Below are positions 9,260 through 19,136 of a stretch of DNA of 64,000 nucleotides, piece after piece. Origin of the DNA: Lachnospiraceae bacterium (GTDB lineage: Bacteria > Bacillota > Clostridia > Lachnospirales > Lachnospiraceae). The translations under genes and the position numbers were made by a program. The first letter of the stretch is position 1; each line of letters opens with the position of its first letter. The notes below the pieces were generated by a model. That model was not told the origin of the DNA. It worked only from the letters and a program-made list of their open reading frames with translations, and made no database searches. Where the stretch lies: assembly GCA_029067085.1 (NCBI GenBank), contig JAIEFE010000020.1, positions 1 to 64,000 of the forward strand. Reading direction: 5' to 3'.

Positions 9260-10749
9260 ACAATCTGCGCCTCCTCTAATTTGGAAGGCTCCTGCTCATA
9301 AGGTTCCGCCGGAATCGTAACCGTTACGCTCGTTCCCTCACCCGGCGCAGAGTCAATGGTCATACCGTACTCCGTGCCGAAATTCATGCGAATGCGCTCG
9401 TTGACGTTGGCAAGGCCGAAGCCCTTCCCCGTGTCCTTGCAGGGCTTTTCAATCTCACTCTGCAGATTTTTTAACTCTTCCGGCTGCATTCCCACACCGT
9501 CGTCCGTGACTGTAAGCGTGATCCGTCCCCCGGAAAGTCTTCCCGTCACGCGGATGCTTCCCTTCGCCCGCTTATACTTAATCCCGTGGTAGAGAGAATT
9601 TTCCACCAGCGGCTGCAAAGTCAGTTTCAGTATCTTATAGCGGTAGAGGGCGGGATCGAAATCAATATCGTACTCTAAAATATCGCGGTAACGCACCTGC
9701 TGAATCTCCAGATAGCTTCGGATGTGCATCTCCTCCTCACGGATGGTGATATACTCCCTGCCTTTGCTCAAGACCTGCCTAAAAAAATCCGACAGGGACA
9801 TGACCATGTTCACCGCCTTATCCGGATCGCCGCCCTCGATCAGCCACACAATGGTATCCAGCGTATTATAAAGAAAATGGGGATTGATCTGCTCCTGCAA
9901 AAGCCGCAGATCCGCCTGGCGCATCTTGCGCTCATCCTCCTTTATCTTTTGCACAAACCGTTCTATGCTCTCCGTCATGCCGTTTACACTGTCCGCGAGA
10001 GCCGCCACCTCATCATCGGTGTAAACCTCGGCACGGACAGAAAAATCTCCCTGCGACACACTCTCCGTCACCCGGGACAATTCTCTGATCGGTCTGATAA
10101 CACCCGACACGATGAGCACGGTCAGCGCGACTACCAAAAGCAGCACCACCGCAAGCAGCGCTGCGCAGAAGATCGTGAAAGCATGCACCCTGTCGTTCAG
10201 GCGCTTTGTCAGATGCTCCATACTCTGTGTCTGAGAGTAGATGTAGGACTGAATGTTGTCCTGAATCAACTCTGTCAGAATGTAGATATTGTTATCAAGC
10301 ATCTCTATATTGGCATCATAGCTCTCCTCCGTCTCCAGATTGGTGCGAATATCGTCCACCCGGTCCTCCAGCGTGTCGATGTTGCGCATCAGAATCTGCA
10401 GCCAGGTACTGCTCTCCTCATCCGTTGTAATACGCGCAAGTTTCTCAAATTCTCCCCGCAGCTCATCGATCAACAGATAGGGATCCCGCAGGCTCTTGTC
10501 GTTCGCAATCGTCTCGAAGCTGGCGGAACCCACGACAAGCTTGTAAAGACTCTCGTCCATCTCCTCCTTGAAATCCCGGTTATAATTATTTGCTACGGTC
10601 AGATTGCTCACAATAGCGTCATAGGCGCCGCTGTAACTGTAGAGGGCATAGATCAGGTAGACGACCATGGTCAGAAAAGGAACCGCCACGACCACCGACA
10701 GCAGGATCAGCTTGTATTTGATAGAAAATTTTGCCTTTTCCGTCTGCAT
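9256..10749 (-). CDS. YesM-type sensor histidine kinase
   Basis: This is a 497-residue membrane kinase. A transmembrane helix near residues 12-33 is followed by an extracellular region of about 150 residues and a second helix near 180-205. After these come a HAMP linker, the His_kinase block with phospho-His in QINPHFLYNTLD, and a HATPase domain (DDGVGM, GFGLANVNERI). GAGGAG precedes the ATG. It is the first gene of the three-gene sensor operon. The extracellular loop probably contacts the anchored binding protein encoded next. Confidence 0.92.
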   Translation of the reverse strand: MQTEKAKFSIKYKLILLSVVVAVPFLTMVVYLIYALYSYSGAYDAIVSNLTVANNYNRDFKEEMDESLYKLVVGSASFETIANDKSLRDPYLLIDELRGEFEKLARITTDEESSTWLQILMRNIDTLEDRVDDIRTNLETEESYDANIEMLDNNIYILTELIQDNIQSYIYSQTQSMEHLTKRLNDRVHAFTIFCAALLAVVLLLVVALTVLIVSGVIRPIRELSRVTESVSQGDFSVRAEVYTDDEVAALADSVNGMTESIERFVQKIKEDERKMRQADLRLLQEQINPHFLYNTLDTIVWLIEGGDPDKAVNMVMSLSDFFRQVLSKGREYITIREEEMHIRSYLEIQQVRYRDILEYDIDFDPALYRYKILKLTLQPLVENSLYHGIKYKRAKGSIRVTGRLSGGRITLTVTDDGVGMQPEELKNLQSEIEKPCKDTGKGFGLANVNERIRMNFGTEYGMTIDSAPGEGTSVTVTIPAEPYEQEPSKLEEAQIV

Positions 10750-10839
10750 CAGATTTTCTCCTCTTTTTTTATTCTATCATCTTCCCTACCTCCAATCTAC
10801 CAAAATTTCCATAAAATAAAAAACTGCTCTTTATAATGT

Positions 10840-10868
10840 TTGCAATAATTCCCGCTAAGGTGTAATAT
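10840..10868 (+). promoter_or_regulatory. Probable sigma-A promoter of the diguanylate cyclase gene
   Basis: TTGCAA (10840-10845) and TAATAT (10863-10868) are separated by 17 nt. The start codon at 10953 is about 80 nt downstream. The site also lies in the divergent control region of the YesM operon. Confidence 0.55.
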
Positions 10869-10952
10869 AGTTATGTATATACTCTTTTGCATGATTCGAA
10901 GATTCTCAAAAGAGAAAACACTGATAAAAAACCGTTAAGGAAAGAGCCATTG

Positions 10953-12041
10953 ATGAAAGAACATTCAATCCTCTCTACTATTTATGAAAATATCTGCCGG
11001 GACACCGGAAAGCAAAATGAATCCGCCAAGCTGATCGCAGTCGTAAGATTCTTCACGCTCACTATGCTGGTACATTCCCTGGTGTTCTGTATCCTGATCT
11101 CGTTCACGGGACACATACCCAGTCTGGTTTTGTCTCTGCTGTCTCTGGTACTGTTTTTGGTAGTATTTGTGCTGTCCTATCAGTACAGCACTTTTACATC
11201 CTACTGTATCCTGAATGCGTGCATCCTGATCTTTGCGACCGTAACCGTCTATTATCTGGGCTGGAACATCGGCATACAGCATTTTATAGCAGTGCTTTTA
11301 GTCTTTGTTTTCTTTTCAAAATACAAACACGAAGCTGCCAAGCTCATTTATGCATTCTTTCTGTTTGTCCTGCGGCTGCTTCTATACTTTTACTGCCAGA
11401 CGAACGATCCGATCGTAATTCTCGACAGAGACCTGAACAGCGCCATGCAGATTACAAATTCCTTTTTCATCTTTCTCGCGTTCGGAATAGTCGCCCATCT
11501 GTTCAGCACCTCCACGCAGGAGATGGAAGGGAAACTCATCGAGTACAACAGAAAACTGATGAAACAGGCTAACACCGATACTTTGACGGGGCTTTACAAC
11601 CGCCGCCGCACCATGGAATATCTGGAAAAGCTTCTCGCGACCCCGGATACCCAGATCAGTATCTGCCTCTGCGATATCGACTTTTTCAAGCGGGTCAATG
11701 ACACCTACGGCCACGACATGGGCGATGAGGTACTGAAAAAAGTCTCAGAGACTTTTCAGAAAAGGCTGCCGCCTGACACCTTTATTTCCCGCTGGGGCGG
11801 CGAAGAATTTCTCCTGATCTTCCCTCGCTTAAACGGGGATGAGACGATCATCGCTCTGGAAACACTCAGACAAAAGATCAAGGAGATCGTCTTTGAAGGC
11901 GGCTCGGAAACTTTTTCCGTCACACTGACCTACGGGCTGGTGGAATACGACTATCACAGCGACATTACCACTCTTTTAAAGGAAGCCGATGAGAAGCTTT
12001 ACCTCGGCAAAGAGAGTGGCCGCGACCGGATCGTTTTCTGA
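10953..12041 (+). CDS. Membrane diguanylate cyclase (GGDEF)
   Basis: This protein makes cyclic di-GMP from two GTP. About six hydrophobic helices (residues 30-200) form a membrane sensor. They are followed by a GGDEF domain with the active-site signature GGEEF in the segment RWGGEEFLLIF. An RxxD inhibitory site at the usual spacing before GGEEF is absent, so product inhibition may be weak. I chose the ATG at 10953 because AAGGAAAG lies upstream. An ATG at 10887 would add 22 polar residues. No phosphodiesterase is encoded nearby. Confidence 0.88.
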   Translation: MKEHSILSTIYENICRDTGKQNESAKLIAVVRFFTLTMLVHSLVFCILISFTGHIPSLVLSLLSLVLFLVVFVLSYQYSTFTSYCILNACILIFATVTVYYLGWNIGIQHFIAVLLVFVFFSKYKHEAAKLIYAFFLFVLRLLLYFYCQTNDPIVILDRDLNSAMQITNSFFIFLAFGIVAHLFSTSTQEMEGKLIEYNRKLMKQANTDTLTGLYNRRRTMEYLEKLLATPDTQISICLCDIDFFKRVNDTYGHDMGDEVLKKVSETFQKRLPPDTFISRWGGEEFLLIFPRLNGDETIIALETLRQKIKEIVFEGGSETFSVTLTYGLVEYDYHSDITTLLKEADEKLYLGKESGRDRIVF

Positions 12042-12055
12042 TCCGGTCATTCTTT
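12024..12055 (+). terminator. Rho-independent terminator of the diguanylate cyclase gene
   Basis: GACCGGATC (12024-12032) pairs perfectly with GATCCGGTC (12040-12048), followed by a T-rich tract. The stop codon lies inside the stem. Confidence 0.88.
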
Positions 12056-12104
12056 TTATTCATCCGGCATATAGTGATACAAAACCAATCTTACGGGTGT
12101 CCCC

Positions 12105-13952
12105 TTGAAACGTTCCCTTTCCCTTAGACAGTGGAGCCTTTTTTTGACTCTCCTTGCCCTCGCCAGCATCCTCACCCTGTATGTTTATGGCAGAAATCAT
12201 CAGGATACACGATTTCTTGCCTTTGTGCAAAATTTTTTTCTGGAGGAAGTGCAGGCAAATCCCATTCATCTTCACTACACGATAGACGACCCTGCTTCTT
12301 ACGGCATCGACGAATCGTCCCTCACACTTCCCGTCTATCAGGCCGGCAGTGCTGCGGAGGAAATCTATGCGCTTTCCAGGACAAGGGCGGAGCTCTCCCG
12401 CATTGATCCGAATGCCCTGCAGGAGAAAAATCGCCGTCTCTACGAGCTGCTTGACAGCTATCTGGCAGCTGCGGCAGACGTCGCCGCCCACCCGTATTTT
12501 TCTGAACCTCTTTCTCCGTCTTCGGGCGTACCCTCAGAATTCCCCCTCCTGTTTGCGGAGTATCGGCTGGATGACGTCACGGACGTGGAAAATTACCTCG
12601 GCATTCTTGAACAGCTTCCCGCCTACTTCGACGGCCTCATCCTGTATGAGCAGGAAAAAGCTGCCGCAGGGCTTTTTATGTCCGACGCGACTGCCAATCG
12701 CATGATCGCACAGTGCACCTCGCTTCTGGACGCCGACTCGCTGGAGGAAGGCTCCCACTTTTTGGAGACCACCTTTGCGGATCGCTTAAAGCGTCTGGTG
12801 GATCAGGGCGTTCTGACTTCCGGAGCGGCTTCCGCCTACGAAGCGCAGCACAAACGATTATTGACCACCTTGGTCGTTCCCGCTTATGACCGTCTTGCGG
12901 ACGCACTCACCCTCCTTAAGGGACAAAGCAGCGAAGTCTGCGGACTGGCAAAAAGGGAAAACGGCCGGGCGTACTATCTTGCCCTGCTTAAGCTACGCAC
13001 CGGCTCCTACCGCAGCATTCAGGATATCAAGCAGCTCCTCGCAGAGGATCTGAAGCTCAACTATGAGTCTCTTATCGCGATCCTCAGACAGAATCCTGCC
13101 CTACAGACAATGATCATACAGCCTCCCGCCTTTCTGCCCGAAATGACGCCGGAGGAAGCCTTAAGCGATCTGCGGAAGGAAATCGGCAAAAACTATCCGG
13201 ACATCCCGAAGGGCAGGGACAACGCACCCATCCACTCTACCATCAAATATGTGGACGAAAGCCTTGCAGCCTACAGTGCACCCGCTTTTTACATGACCCC
13301 GCCCATAGACAACATATGCGAAAACCTGATTTGTCTCAATCCAAAGGATACCGGGGACGATCTCTCCCTCTATACCACGCTGGCACATGAGGGCTATCCC
13401 GGCCATCTCTATCAGACCGTCTACAGCAAGCGTTTTCAGGAGCAGGAGGGAAACCCTCCTCTGGGGAGCGTTCTCTACTACGGTGGTTATGTGGAGGGAT
13501 GGGCAATGTATGTGGAGCTTGCTTCTTACGACAGAGCGATCGCACTGGCTGTACGCGAGCATCCGGAAGCCGCTCTCTACTATCAGGCCTGCCGGCTTGA
13601 CAGACAGTTTCGGCTGGGGCTCTACTCCCTTTTGGATGTGGCGATCCACTACGACGGCCTTTCTCTTGAGGAGGTCAGCTCACTCTGCCGCGGACTGGGC
13701 TTAAGTGATGATGACGCGCTTTTCTCCCTCTACGCTTATATTGCGGAGGAGCCCTGTAATTATCTGAAATATTATCTGGGATATCTGGAAATCATGGAGC
13801 TAAAAAAACAGGCGGCTGTCCTCTGGTCCGATACCGGCCGGATGAACGCCACCTATGATAATACAGATTTTTTATATCGTTTTCATACCTTTTTGCTGCA
13901 GAACGGGCCCGCCGATTACCGCACGCTGGCGAGGCGGCTGGCTGTAAACTAA
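12105..13952 (+). CDS. DUF885 family protein, putative zinc metallopeptidase
   Basis: This 615-residue protein begins with a hydrophobic segment (residues about 10-30) that acts as an export signal or anchor. The rest matches the DUF885 family. The key motif is HEGYPGH near residue 428, a zinc-binding HExxxH-type site, followed by GYVEGWAMYVE with the likely third ligand. Members are annotated as metal-dependent hydrolases and their substrates are poorly known. The start is TTG with only a weak ribosome binding site, so the exact N-terminus is less certain. The stop overlaps that of the convergent MarR gene by 4 nt. Confidence 0.82.
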   Translation: MKRSLSLRQWSLFLTLLALASILTLYVYGRNHQDTRFLAFVQNFFLEEVQANPIHLHYTIDDPASYGIDESSLTLPVYQAGSAAEEIYALSRTRAELSRIDPNALQEKNRRLYELLDSYLAAAADVAAHPYFSEPLSPSSGVPSEFPLLFAEYRLDDVTDVENYLGILEQLPAYFDGLILYEQEKAAAGLFMSDATANRMIAQCTSLLDADSLEEGSHFLETTFADRLKRLVDQGVLTSGAASAYEAQHKRLLTTLVVPAYDRLADALTLLKGQSSEVCGLAKRENGRAYYLALLKLRTGSYRSIQDIKQLLAEDLKLNYESLIAILRQNPALQTMIIQPPAFLPEMTPEEALSDLRKEIGKNYPDIPKGRDNAPIHSTIKYVDESLAAYSAPAFYMTPPIDNICENLICLNPKDTGDDLSLYTTLAHEGYPGHLYQTVYSKRFQEQEGNPPLGSVLYYGGYVEGWAMYVELASYDRAIALAVREHPEAALYYQACRLDRQFRLGLYSLLDVAIHYDGLSLEEVSSLCRGLGLSDDDALFSLYAYIAEEPCNYLKYYLGYLEIMELKKQAAVLWSDTGRMNATYDNTDFLYRFHTFLLQNGPADYRTLARRLAVN

Positions 13953-14398
13953 CCCTGCGCCCGAAAAAAGCAAGTGAGCTTCACAAGCGCCTGCTCCAGT
14001 ATCCGCTGTTCCTCGTCGGAGAGATCCTGCAAGACCGCCGCGATCATTTCCTGATGAAATCTCTGATGGTGAAGATACGCTTTTTTCCCCTTTCCGGAAA
14101 GGGAGACCAGCACTACGCGCCTGTCCTCCTCGCTGCGGCTCCTGTCCACATAGCCTTTCTTTACAAGGCTATTGACCGATATGGTCAGCGTTCCCGTGGT
14201 GACTTCCAGCTCCCGCGCAACGCTGGTCATATTTTTTGCACCTTCCGGGCCGATGGCCTCCATGACATGCATATCGTTAGCTGTCACATCCTTATATTCC
14301 TCCGTGCGGATAGCCCGCTCTTCCAGTGTATTGATATCTCGAAACAGCTTAACAAGCACCTGATTTAGCGTATTGCTGATATCCATGACTTTCTCCAT
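13949..14398 (-). CDS. MarR family transcriptional regulator
   Basis: This is a 149-residue winged-helix regulator. The recognition region SVARELEVTTGTLTISVNSL and the wing VDRSRSEEDRRVVLVSLSGKG are typical of MarR. It usually acts as a dimeric repressor released by small molecules or lipophilic compounds. The next gene downstream converges on it, and upstream is a 75-nt gap to the hybrid kinase, so its target is unclear. Self-regulation is the default for the family. Confidence 0.9.
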   Translation of the reverse strand: MEKVMDISNTLNQVLVKLFRDINTLEERAIRTEEYKDVTANDMHVMEAIGPEGAKNMTSVARELEVTTGTLTISVNSLVKKGYVDRSRSEEDRRVVLVSLSGKGKKAYLHHQRFHQEMIAAVLQDLSDEEQRILEQALVKLTCFFRAQG

Positions 14399-14474
14399 AA
14401 TCCTTTACAATCGTCAATTTCCGTCTCACAGTGTAACAGAAAATATTTTGAAAGTCAAACTTTTTCAGGCAATT

Positions 14475-17400
14475 TCAATTCGATAAAATCTCCTTCAAAG
14501 TATTCATCAGTTCCGCTATATCGATCGGTTTCGCGACATGGCCGTTCATTCCGGCTTCCATCGCCTTCTGTCTGTCCTCGTCAAAGGCGTTTGCCGTCAT
14601 CGCCACGATCGGAACAGCCGCCTTCGCAGAGTCCTCTAAAGCCCGAATCTGTCGGGTCGCCTCGTAGCCATCCATGATCGGCATCTGAATATCCATCAGG
14701 ATCAATTCATAAGCACCCGCCTCGACACTTTTTATTCTGTCCACAGCTTCTGATCCGTCGTTTACGGTATCAATTACAAATCCCACATTCCCCAGGATCT
14801 CCTGCGCAATCTCCTGATTGATCTCATTGTCCTCGACTAACAGTATCTTCCTGCCCGCGAAGAAGTCCTCCAGTTTTTCCTCCTCCGCTTCTTCCTGTTT
14901 CTCTGCCGCCGACAGTACATAGGAAGAAAGCAGAATCTGACGAAGCTCGGAAAGGAAGATCGGTTTCGAACAAAATGCCGTAACACCGGCCTCCTTTGCC
15001 TCATCCTCAACATCAGCCCAGTCATATGCAGTCAGAATAATGATCGTTGCAGTCTCACCAATGACCTTGCGTATCCTGCGAACAACCTCAATTCCATTCA
15101 TATCCGGCATTAACCAGTCAATCACGTAGGCATCATAGGGTTTATTCTCTTCAATCGCAAATTCTGTGCGGACGACGGCTTCCTTTCCCTGTGTTGTCCA
15201 GTCAGAATTCATGCCAATAGAGGAAAGCATCTTGCTGACACTCATGCAGGTATTTACGTCATCGTCCACGATCAGCGCGCGCAGATCCTGAAGCTTCTCC
15301 AGATGCTCTATCTCCTGCGGCTGATCCACCGTACGGAACCGGAAGGTTACGATAAACTCTGTTCCCTTCCCCACGGCGCTCTCCACCTCGATCGATCCGT
15401 TCATCATTTCTATGATATTCTTGGTGATCGCAAGGCCGAGACCTGTTCCCTGAATACCGCTCACCGTGGAAGTCTGCTCCCGCTCAAACGGCTCAAATAA
15501 ATGCTTTAAGAATTCTTCACTCATACCGATACCGTTATCCTTGATCCGGAACTGGTAGGTGGCATATCCATCCGGCTCACTGTCTTTCTGGATAATGCGG
15601 ACGCTGACTGTCCCTCCCGCCTTTGTATATTTCATGGAATTGCTCAAAATATTCAAAAGGACCTGATTCAGACGAAGCTTATCACAGATGATCGTCTCGT
15701 TTGTCACATCCAGCGTATCAATATAGAATTCAAACTGCTTTGCCTTGATATCGGATTGCACGATCGTTTTCAGGTCATGCATGATCTCAGGAAGGCTTAC
15801 TTCCTCCTCATTGATCCTGACCTTCCCGCTTTCAATGCGGCTCATATCCAGCACATCATTGATCAGAGAAAGCAGATGCTTGCTGGACGTCATGATCTTA
15901 TTCAGGTAATTCCGCATGCTCTCTCCGTTTTCAAGATGCGATGCAGCCAGCGTGGTAAAGCCGATGATCGCATTCATCGGTGTGCGGATATCGTGGGACA
16001 TATTGTTCAGGAACGTAGTCTTTGCACGGCTGGCATGCTGGGCCTGTGCAAGCGCCTCCTCCAATGCCTGTTTTTGTTCCTGTTCTTTATGCACGATCTC
16101 ATCAATATTCCGAAATCCGGCCAGAACGGTAAAGCCCTCCTGTGAATCCTTTCCCTCCACTTTAATATAAGTATATTGAAAATTATGTATCGTTTCATCG
16201 ATCAGGATCCGATAGGTTCCCCTGTATTCCATATCGGAAGCCAGCTTTTCAGCTACCCTGTCAATGGACAGCGCCTCCAAAAGCTCCTGTTGATCCTCCG
16301 GATAAACACGCTCCTTGATATATTGCTCTACAAGCGGCGTATACGGAAATACTTTCTGAAGATCCTTTTCCAGTCCTGAAGTGATATACCCTTCCAGCTT
16401 TATTACTTTAGCTGTATTCTCCCTCGTGTTTACCGCATAAACATTGAGATAATCACGGCTCAATGCATCCACAATGGCAAGCTGCTCCTCCAGATCCTTA
16501 TTGGAGCGCTCAGATGCCTCCAGAATTTTTTCCTTCCATCTCAGCCAAACCAAAAGCCCAAGGATCGTGACCGCAACCAGAACCGCAACCACAGCCGCCA
16601 CAGCCATCTTCCCCGGATGCACTCTCATATACTGGAAAAGTGTCAAATTCTGCGGTGTATACGAAGTATACTGTGTGATCAGCTGATTAAGTTCATCCTC
16701 TGACATCTGTTCCAGACATTTGTCAAGTATCGTCACCAGCTCGTGATCACAGTTCTCCCTCACATACATCTGAAAGGAAAATCTCACATCATTTACAATA
16801 CTGTATTGCAGGGAACCCGTAAAATCATTATTCACAAACAACTGCGCTGTGTAGGTATATACATAAGCAGCATCCGCTTCTTCCTTCAGGACAGCGTTTA
16901 ACGCATCCTCCCTCGTGTCATAATACAGGATCTGCGCGCCGCCGGTAATCCCCTTTTCCAGAGGCTCCTCTCCCTGCACATCCGCCACAGCAATGGTCTT
17001 GATCTCGCCCGTAAAATTCTTTTTGGTCACCTTTGCCATACCAACCGACATGAAGGGAACCGTATTGAAGCCGCGATATCTATTTTTCTCCGTCGGCAGA
17101 TCGGAGGTCCTTTTGTCGATCACGACATCCACGCCATTCTCATTTGCGAGCTTGTAATACTCTGCCCGATCCTTCGGCACAACAATCTCATATGGCAGAC
17201 CGCAAAGCTCCATGATCTTAGCAAAGTAATCCGGCATGATCCCCTTTAATTCCCCATTTTCAACATAGGAGTAGGGCTGTCTGTCTCCGATCGCCGTCAC
17301 AGTAACTTTTTTCTTCCCGTCAAGGACATCCTGTATATACGCTTTCTCCCGTTCGCTAAATACCAGTCCCGGCGTGTGGATCAGCCCATAATATTTAAAA

Positions 17401-18170
17401 AACAGCGAATTTTCCCAGTCTCCCTCATTGATATTCATCTGCTCGATCGCATAATCAATTTCCTGTAACAGTTTCGTGTCTTCTTTTCGCACAATGACAT
17501 AGAAATTCTCTGTCATCAGCGTATCCAGTGTTCTTTCGTCCTCCGGCTTTCTCAGGTTGCTGGAAAGGATTGCGTCAATGCTGCCATCCCGTAAAGCCTC
17601 GGCAAGCCGGAATACATCTTCATATTCCTTCGTCTGATAGGAAAATTGTTTCTCCGCGGCAAACTCCGCCAGACTGGCATTCTGGCTGCTTCCTTTCAGC
17701 AGTCCGATGCACATGCCATCGTAGGATTGGTAATCTCCACTGTGAAATCTCGTATTGTTCGCCAAAACGGAAATGACCGTGCTGTTACGCCCCACCGGAT
17801 ACGAAAACGCAAATTTATCTTCGCGCTCAGGATTCTTTCTGGCAGACGTGACCACATCGATCTCACCGTTTTCCAACATGGTAAGCATATCATTCCATGA
17901 TGCATCATACCCGACATAATCAAAATTCAGATGGGAATATTTGGAGATCATCTGCAAGAGCTCAATGCCGTATCCGCTCAGCCTTCCCTCCTCATTCTCC
18001 ATATGATAACCGTCAAAATAGAAAATGCCGGCTTTCACCCTTGCATTGGCCGCTTCGTCCGCCACATTTGCATCAGACGCCTTTACCGGTATAAAATCAC
18101 ATATTATGAAAAACAGACATAATAATGCTGTCATCCATCTTTTTCTATATTTTTCACCCGAAACACACAT
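14475..18170 (-). CDS. Hybrid sensor kinase with two solute-binding domains and two receivers (EvgS/BvgS-like)
   Basis: This is a 1231-residue membrane sensor. A signal peptide (1-31) leads to two tandem SBP_bac_3 solute-binding domains (about 40-265 and 290-510) and a transmembrane helix (about 530-555). A PAS-like domain comes next, then HisKA with phospho-His in NNMSHDIRTPMNAIIGF, a HATPase (DNGIGM, GTGLGLAITKNI), and two receiver domains (LIVDDD...IDWLMPDMNG and LLVEDNEINQ...LMDIQMPIMDG). No Hpt domain or DNA-binding domain is present, so output needs another protein. The gene is divergent from an XRE-CheY protein 222 nt away, the obvious candidate partner. Ligands are probably small organic acids or amino acids. 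Confidence 0.92.
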   Translation of the reverse strand: MCVSGEKYRKRWMTALLCLFFIICDFIPVKASDANVADEAANARVKAGIFYFDGYHMENEEGRLSGYGIELLQMISKYSHLNFDYVGYDASWNDMLTMLENGEIDVVTSARKNPEREDKFAFSYPVGRNSTVISVLANNTRFHSGDYQSYDGMCIGLLKGSSQNASLAEFAAEKQFSYQTKEYEDVFRLAEALRDGSIDAILSSNLRKPEDERTLDTLMTENFYVIVRKEDTKLLQEIDYAIEQMNINEGDWENSLFFKYYGLIHTPGLVFSEREKAYIQDVLDGKKKVTVTAIGDRQPYSYVENGELKGIMPDYFAKIMELCGLPYEIVVPKDRAEYYKLANENGVDVVIDKRTSDLPTEKNRYRGFNTVPFMSVGMAKVTKKNFTGEIKTIAVADVQGEEPLEKGITGGAQILYYDTREDALNAVLKEEADAAYVYTYTAQLFVNNDFTGSLQYSIVNDVRFSFQMYVRENCDHELVTILDKCLEQMSEDELNQLITQYTSYTPQNLTLFQYMRVHPGKMAVAAVVAVLVAVTILGLLVWLRWKEKILEASERSNKDLEEQLAIVDALSRDYLNVYAVNTRENTAKVIKLEGYITSGLEKDLQKVFPYTPLVEQYIKERVYPEDQQELLEALSIDRVAEKLASDMEYRGTYRILIDETIHNFQYTYIKVEGKDSQEGFTVLAGFRNIDEIVHKEQEQKQALEEALAQAQHASRAKTTFLNNMSHDIRTPMNAIIGFTTLAASHLENGESMRNYLNKIMTSSKHLLSLINDVLDMSRIESGKVRINEEEVSLPEIMHDLKTIVQSDIKAKQFEFYIDTLDVTNETIICDKLRLNQVLLNILSNSMKYTKAGGTVSVRIIQKDSEPDGYATYQFRIKDNGIGMSEEFLKHLFEPFEREQTSTVSGIQGTGLGLAITKNIIEMMNGSIEVESAVGKGTEFIVTFRFRTVDQPQEIEHLEKLQDLRALIVDDDVNTCMSVSKMLSSIGMNSDWTTQGKEAVVRTEFAIEENKPYDAYVIDWLMPDMNGIEVVRRIRKVIGETATIIILTAYDWADVEDEAKEAGVTAFCSKPIFLSELRQILLSSYVLSAAEKQEEAEEEKLEDFFAGRKILLVEDNEINQEIAQEILGNVGFVIDTVNDGSEAVDRIKSVEAGAYELILMDIQMPIMDGYEATRQIRALEDSAKAAVPIVAMTANAFDEDRQKAMEAGMNGHVAKPIDIAELMNTLKEILSN

Positions 18171-18296
18171 AAATAATGCTCCCTTTATATAAATATATTA
18201 TATTATTGTAACACAAAAAGGCGAATCAGAAAACATTCTTAATGTAATTTCAAGCAGAAATTTCCGCCTTTTACCGCAAAGACAATTACCACTTGT

Positions 18297-18326
18297 TTGA
18301 CTCACATTTTTTCCGCATGATAAACT
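18297..18326 (+). promoter_or_regulatory. Possible promoter of the XRE-CheY gene
   Basis: TTGACT (18297-18302) and TAAACT (18321-18326) are 18 nt apart, about 65 nt upstream of the ATG at 18393, in the divergent region with the hybrid kinase gene. Confidence 0.45.
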
Positions 18327-18392
18327 AACGATATCATTTATGACATGAATGAAATTTGGGCAGCGCAAACAGTGCAGAAAAGGAGTAAAACT

Positions 18393-19055
18393 ATGAATAT
18401 TGGAGAGGTAATAAAGTACAGACGTCAAAAAAGGAATATAACACAGGCAGAATTGGCAGAATTACTGCATGTTACGCCTCAGGCTGTGTCGAGATGGGAG
18501 ATGGGCATTTCCTATCCGGACATTGCCATGGTACCGTTAATTTCAGAAGCTTTATGGGTGAGCTCGGATGAGCTGCTCGGCATCAAGCCATCTTATGTAG
18601 GGCAGGAATTCAAGAAAAGCCAGGAAACTAATGATGATCACAACATAGTGCTAAACCAAAGCCAGGCAGACAGCATCTTCGATTATATTCCTGTCCCCAG
18701 AACGGGTAAAAGCAAAAAAGTCCTTGTTGTCGATGATGCGGATTTTATGAGAATGATGCTGGAAGATATATTGACGCACTTTGGGCATACCGTGTTGCAG
18801 GCAAAGGATGGTCAGGAGGGGCTGGACATATTGCATGATGAGGCTGTAGAGGTATGTGTGCTTGACATATGCATGCCGGGCTTGGATGGAATAGAGGTAC
18901 TGAAAAGGATAAAAGAGGCGTACCCCGAAATAAAGGTAGTCATGCTTTCGGCATTGTCACAGGAAAGCAATGTGAAACAGGCATTACAACTTGGAGCGGA
19001 TGCCTTTGTCGTAAAACCTTTTCAGGCGGAGTGCCTTGTGGAACGGATCGGGTGA
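18393..19055 (+). CDS. XRE helix-turn-helix fused to a CheY-like receiver domain
   Basis: This is a 220-residue protein with a reversed response-regulator layout. The N-terminus (1-65) is an XRE/Cro DNA-binding domain (ITQAELAELLHVTPQAVSRWE). After a 45-residue linker comes a receiver domain (about 108-220) with the acidic pair in VVDDAD, the phospho-acceptor Asp in VLDICMPGLDG and the Lys in VVKPF. I chose the ATG at 18393, 8 nt after GGAG. The neighbouring hybrid kinase lacks an output domain, so phosphotransfer to this protein is plausible. The protein stops soon after the Lys motif, so the last receiver helix is short. Confidence 0.85.
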   Translation: MNIGEVIKYRRQKRNITQAELAELLHVTPQAVSRWEMGISYPDIAMVPLISEALWVSSDELLGIKPSYVGQEFKKSQETNDDHNIVLNQSQADSIFDYIPVPRTGKSKKVLVVDDADFMRMMLEDILTHFGHTVLQAKDGQEGLDILHDEAVEVCVLDICMPGLDGIEVLKRIKEAYPEIKVVMLSALSQESNVKQALQLGADAFVVKPFQAECLVERIG

Positions 19056-19136
19056 TCATTTTCTCACCCCAAGGTACTAAATATAAACTTAAAGTTTATA
19101 TTTTCTTTCGTTTTTCTTTCTAATTCTGACACACGG

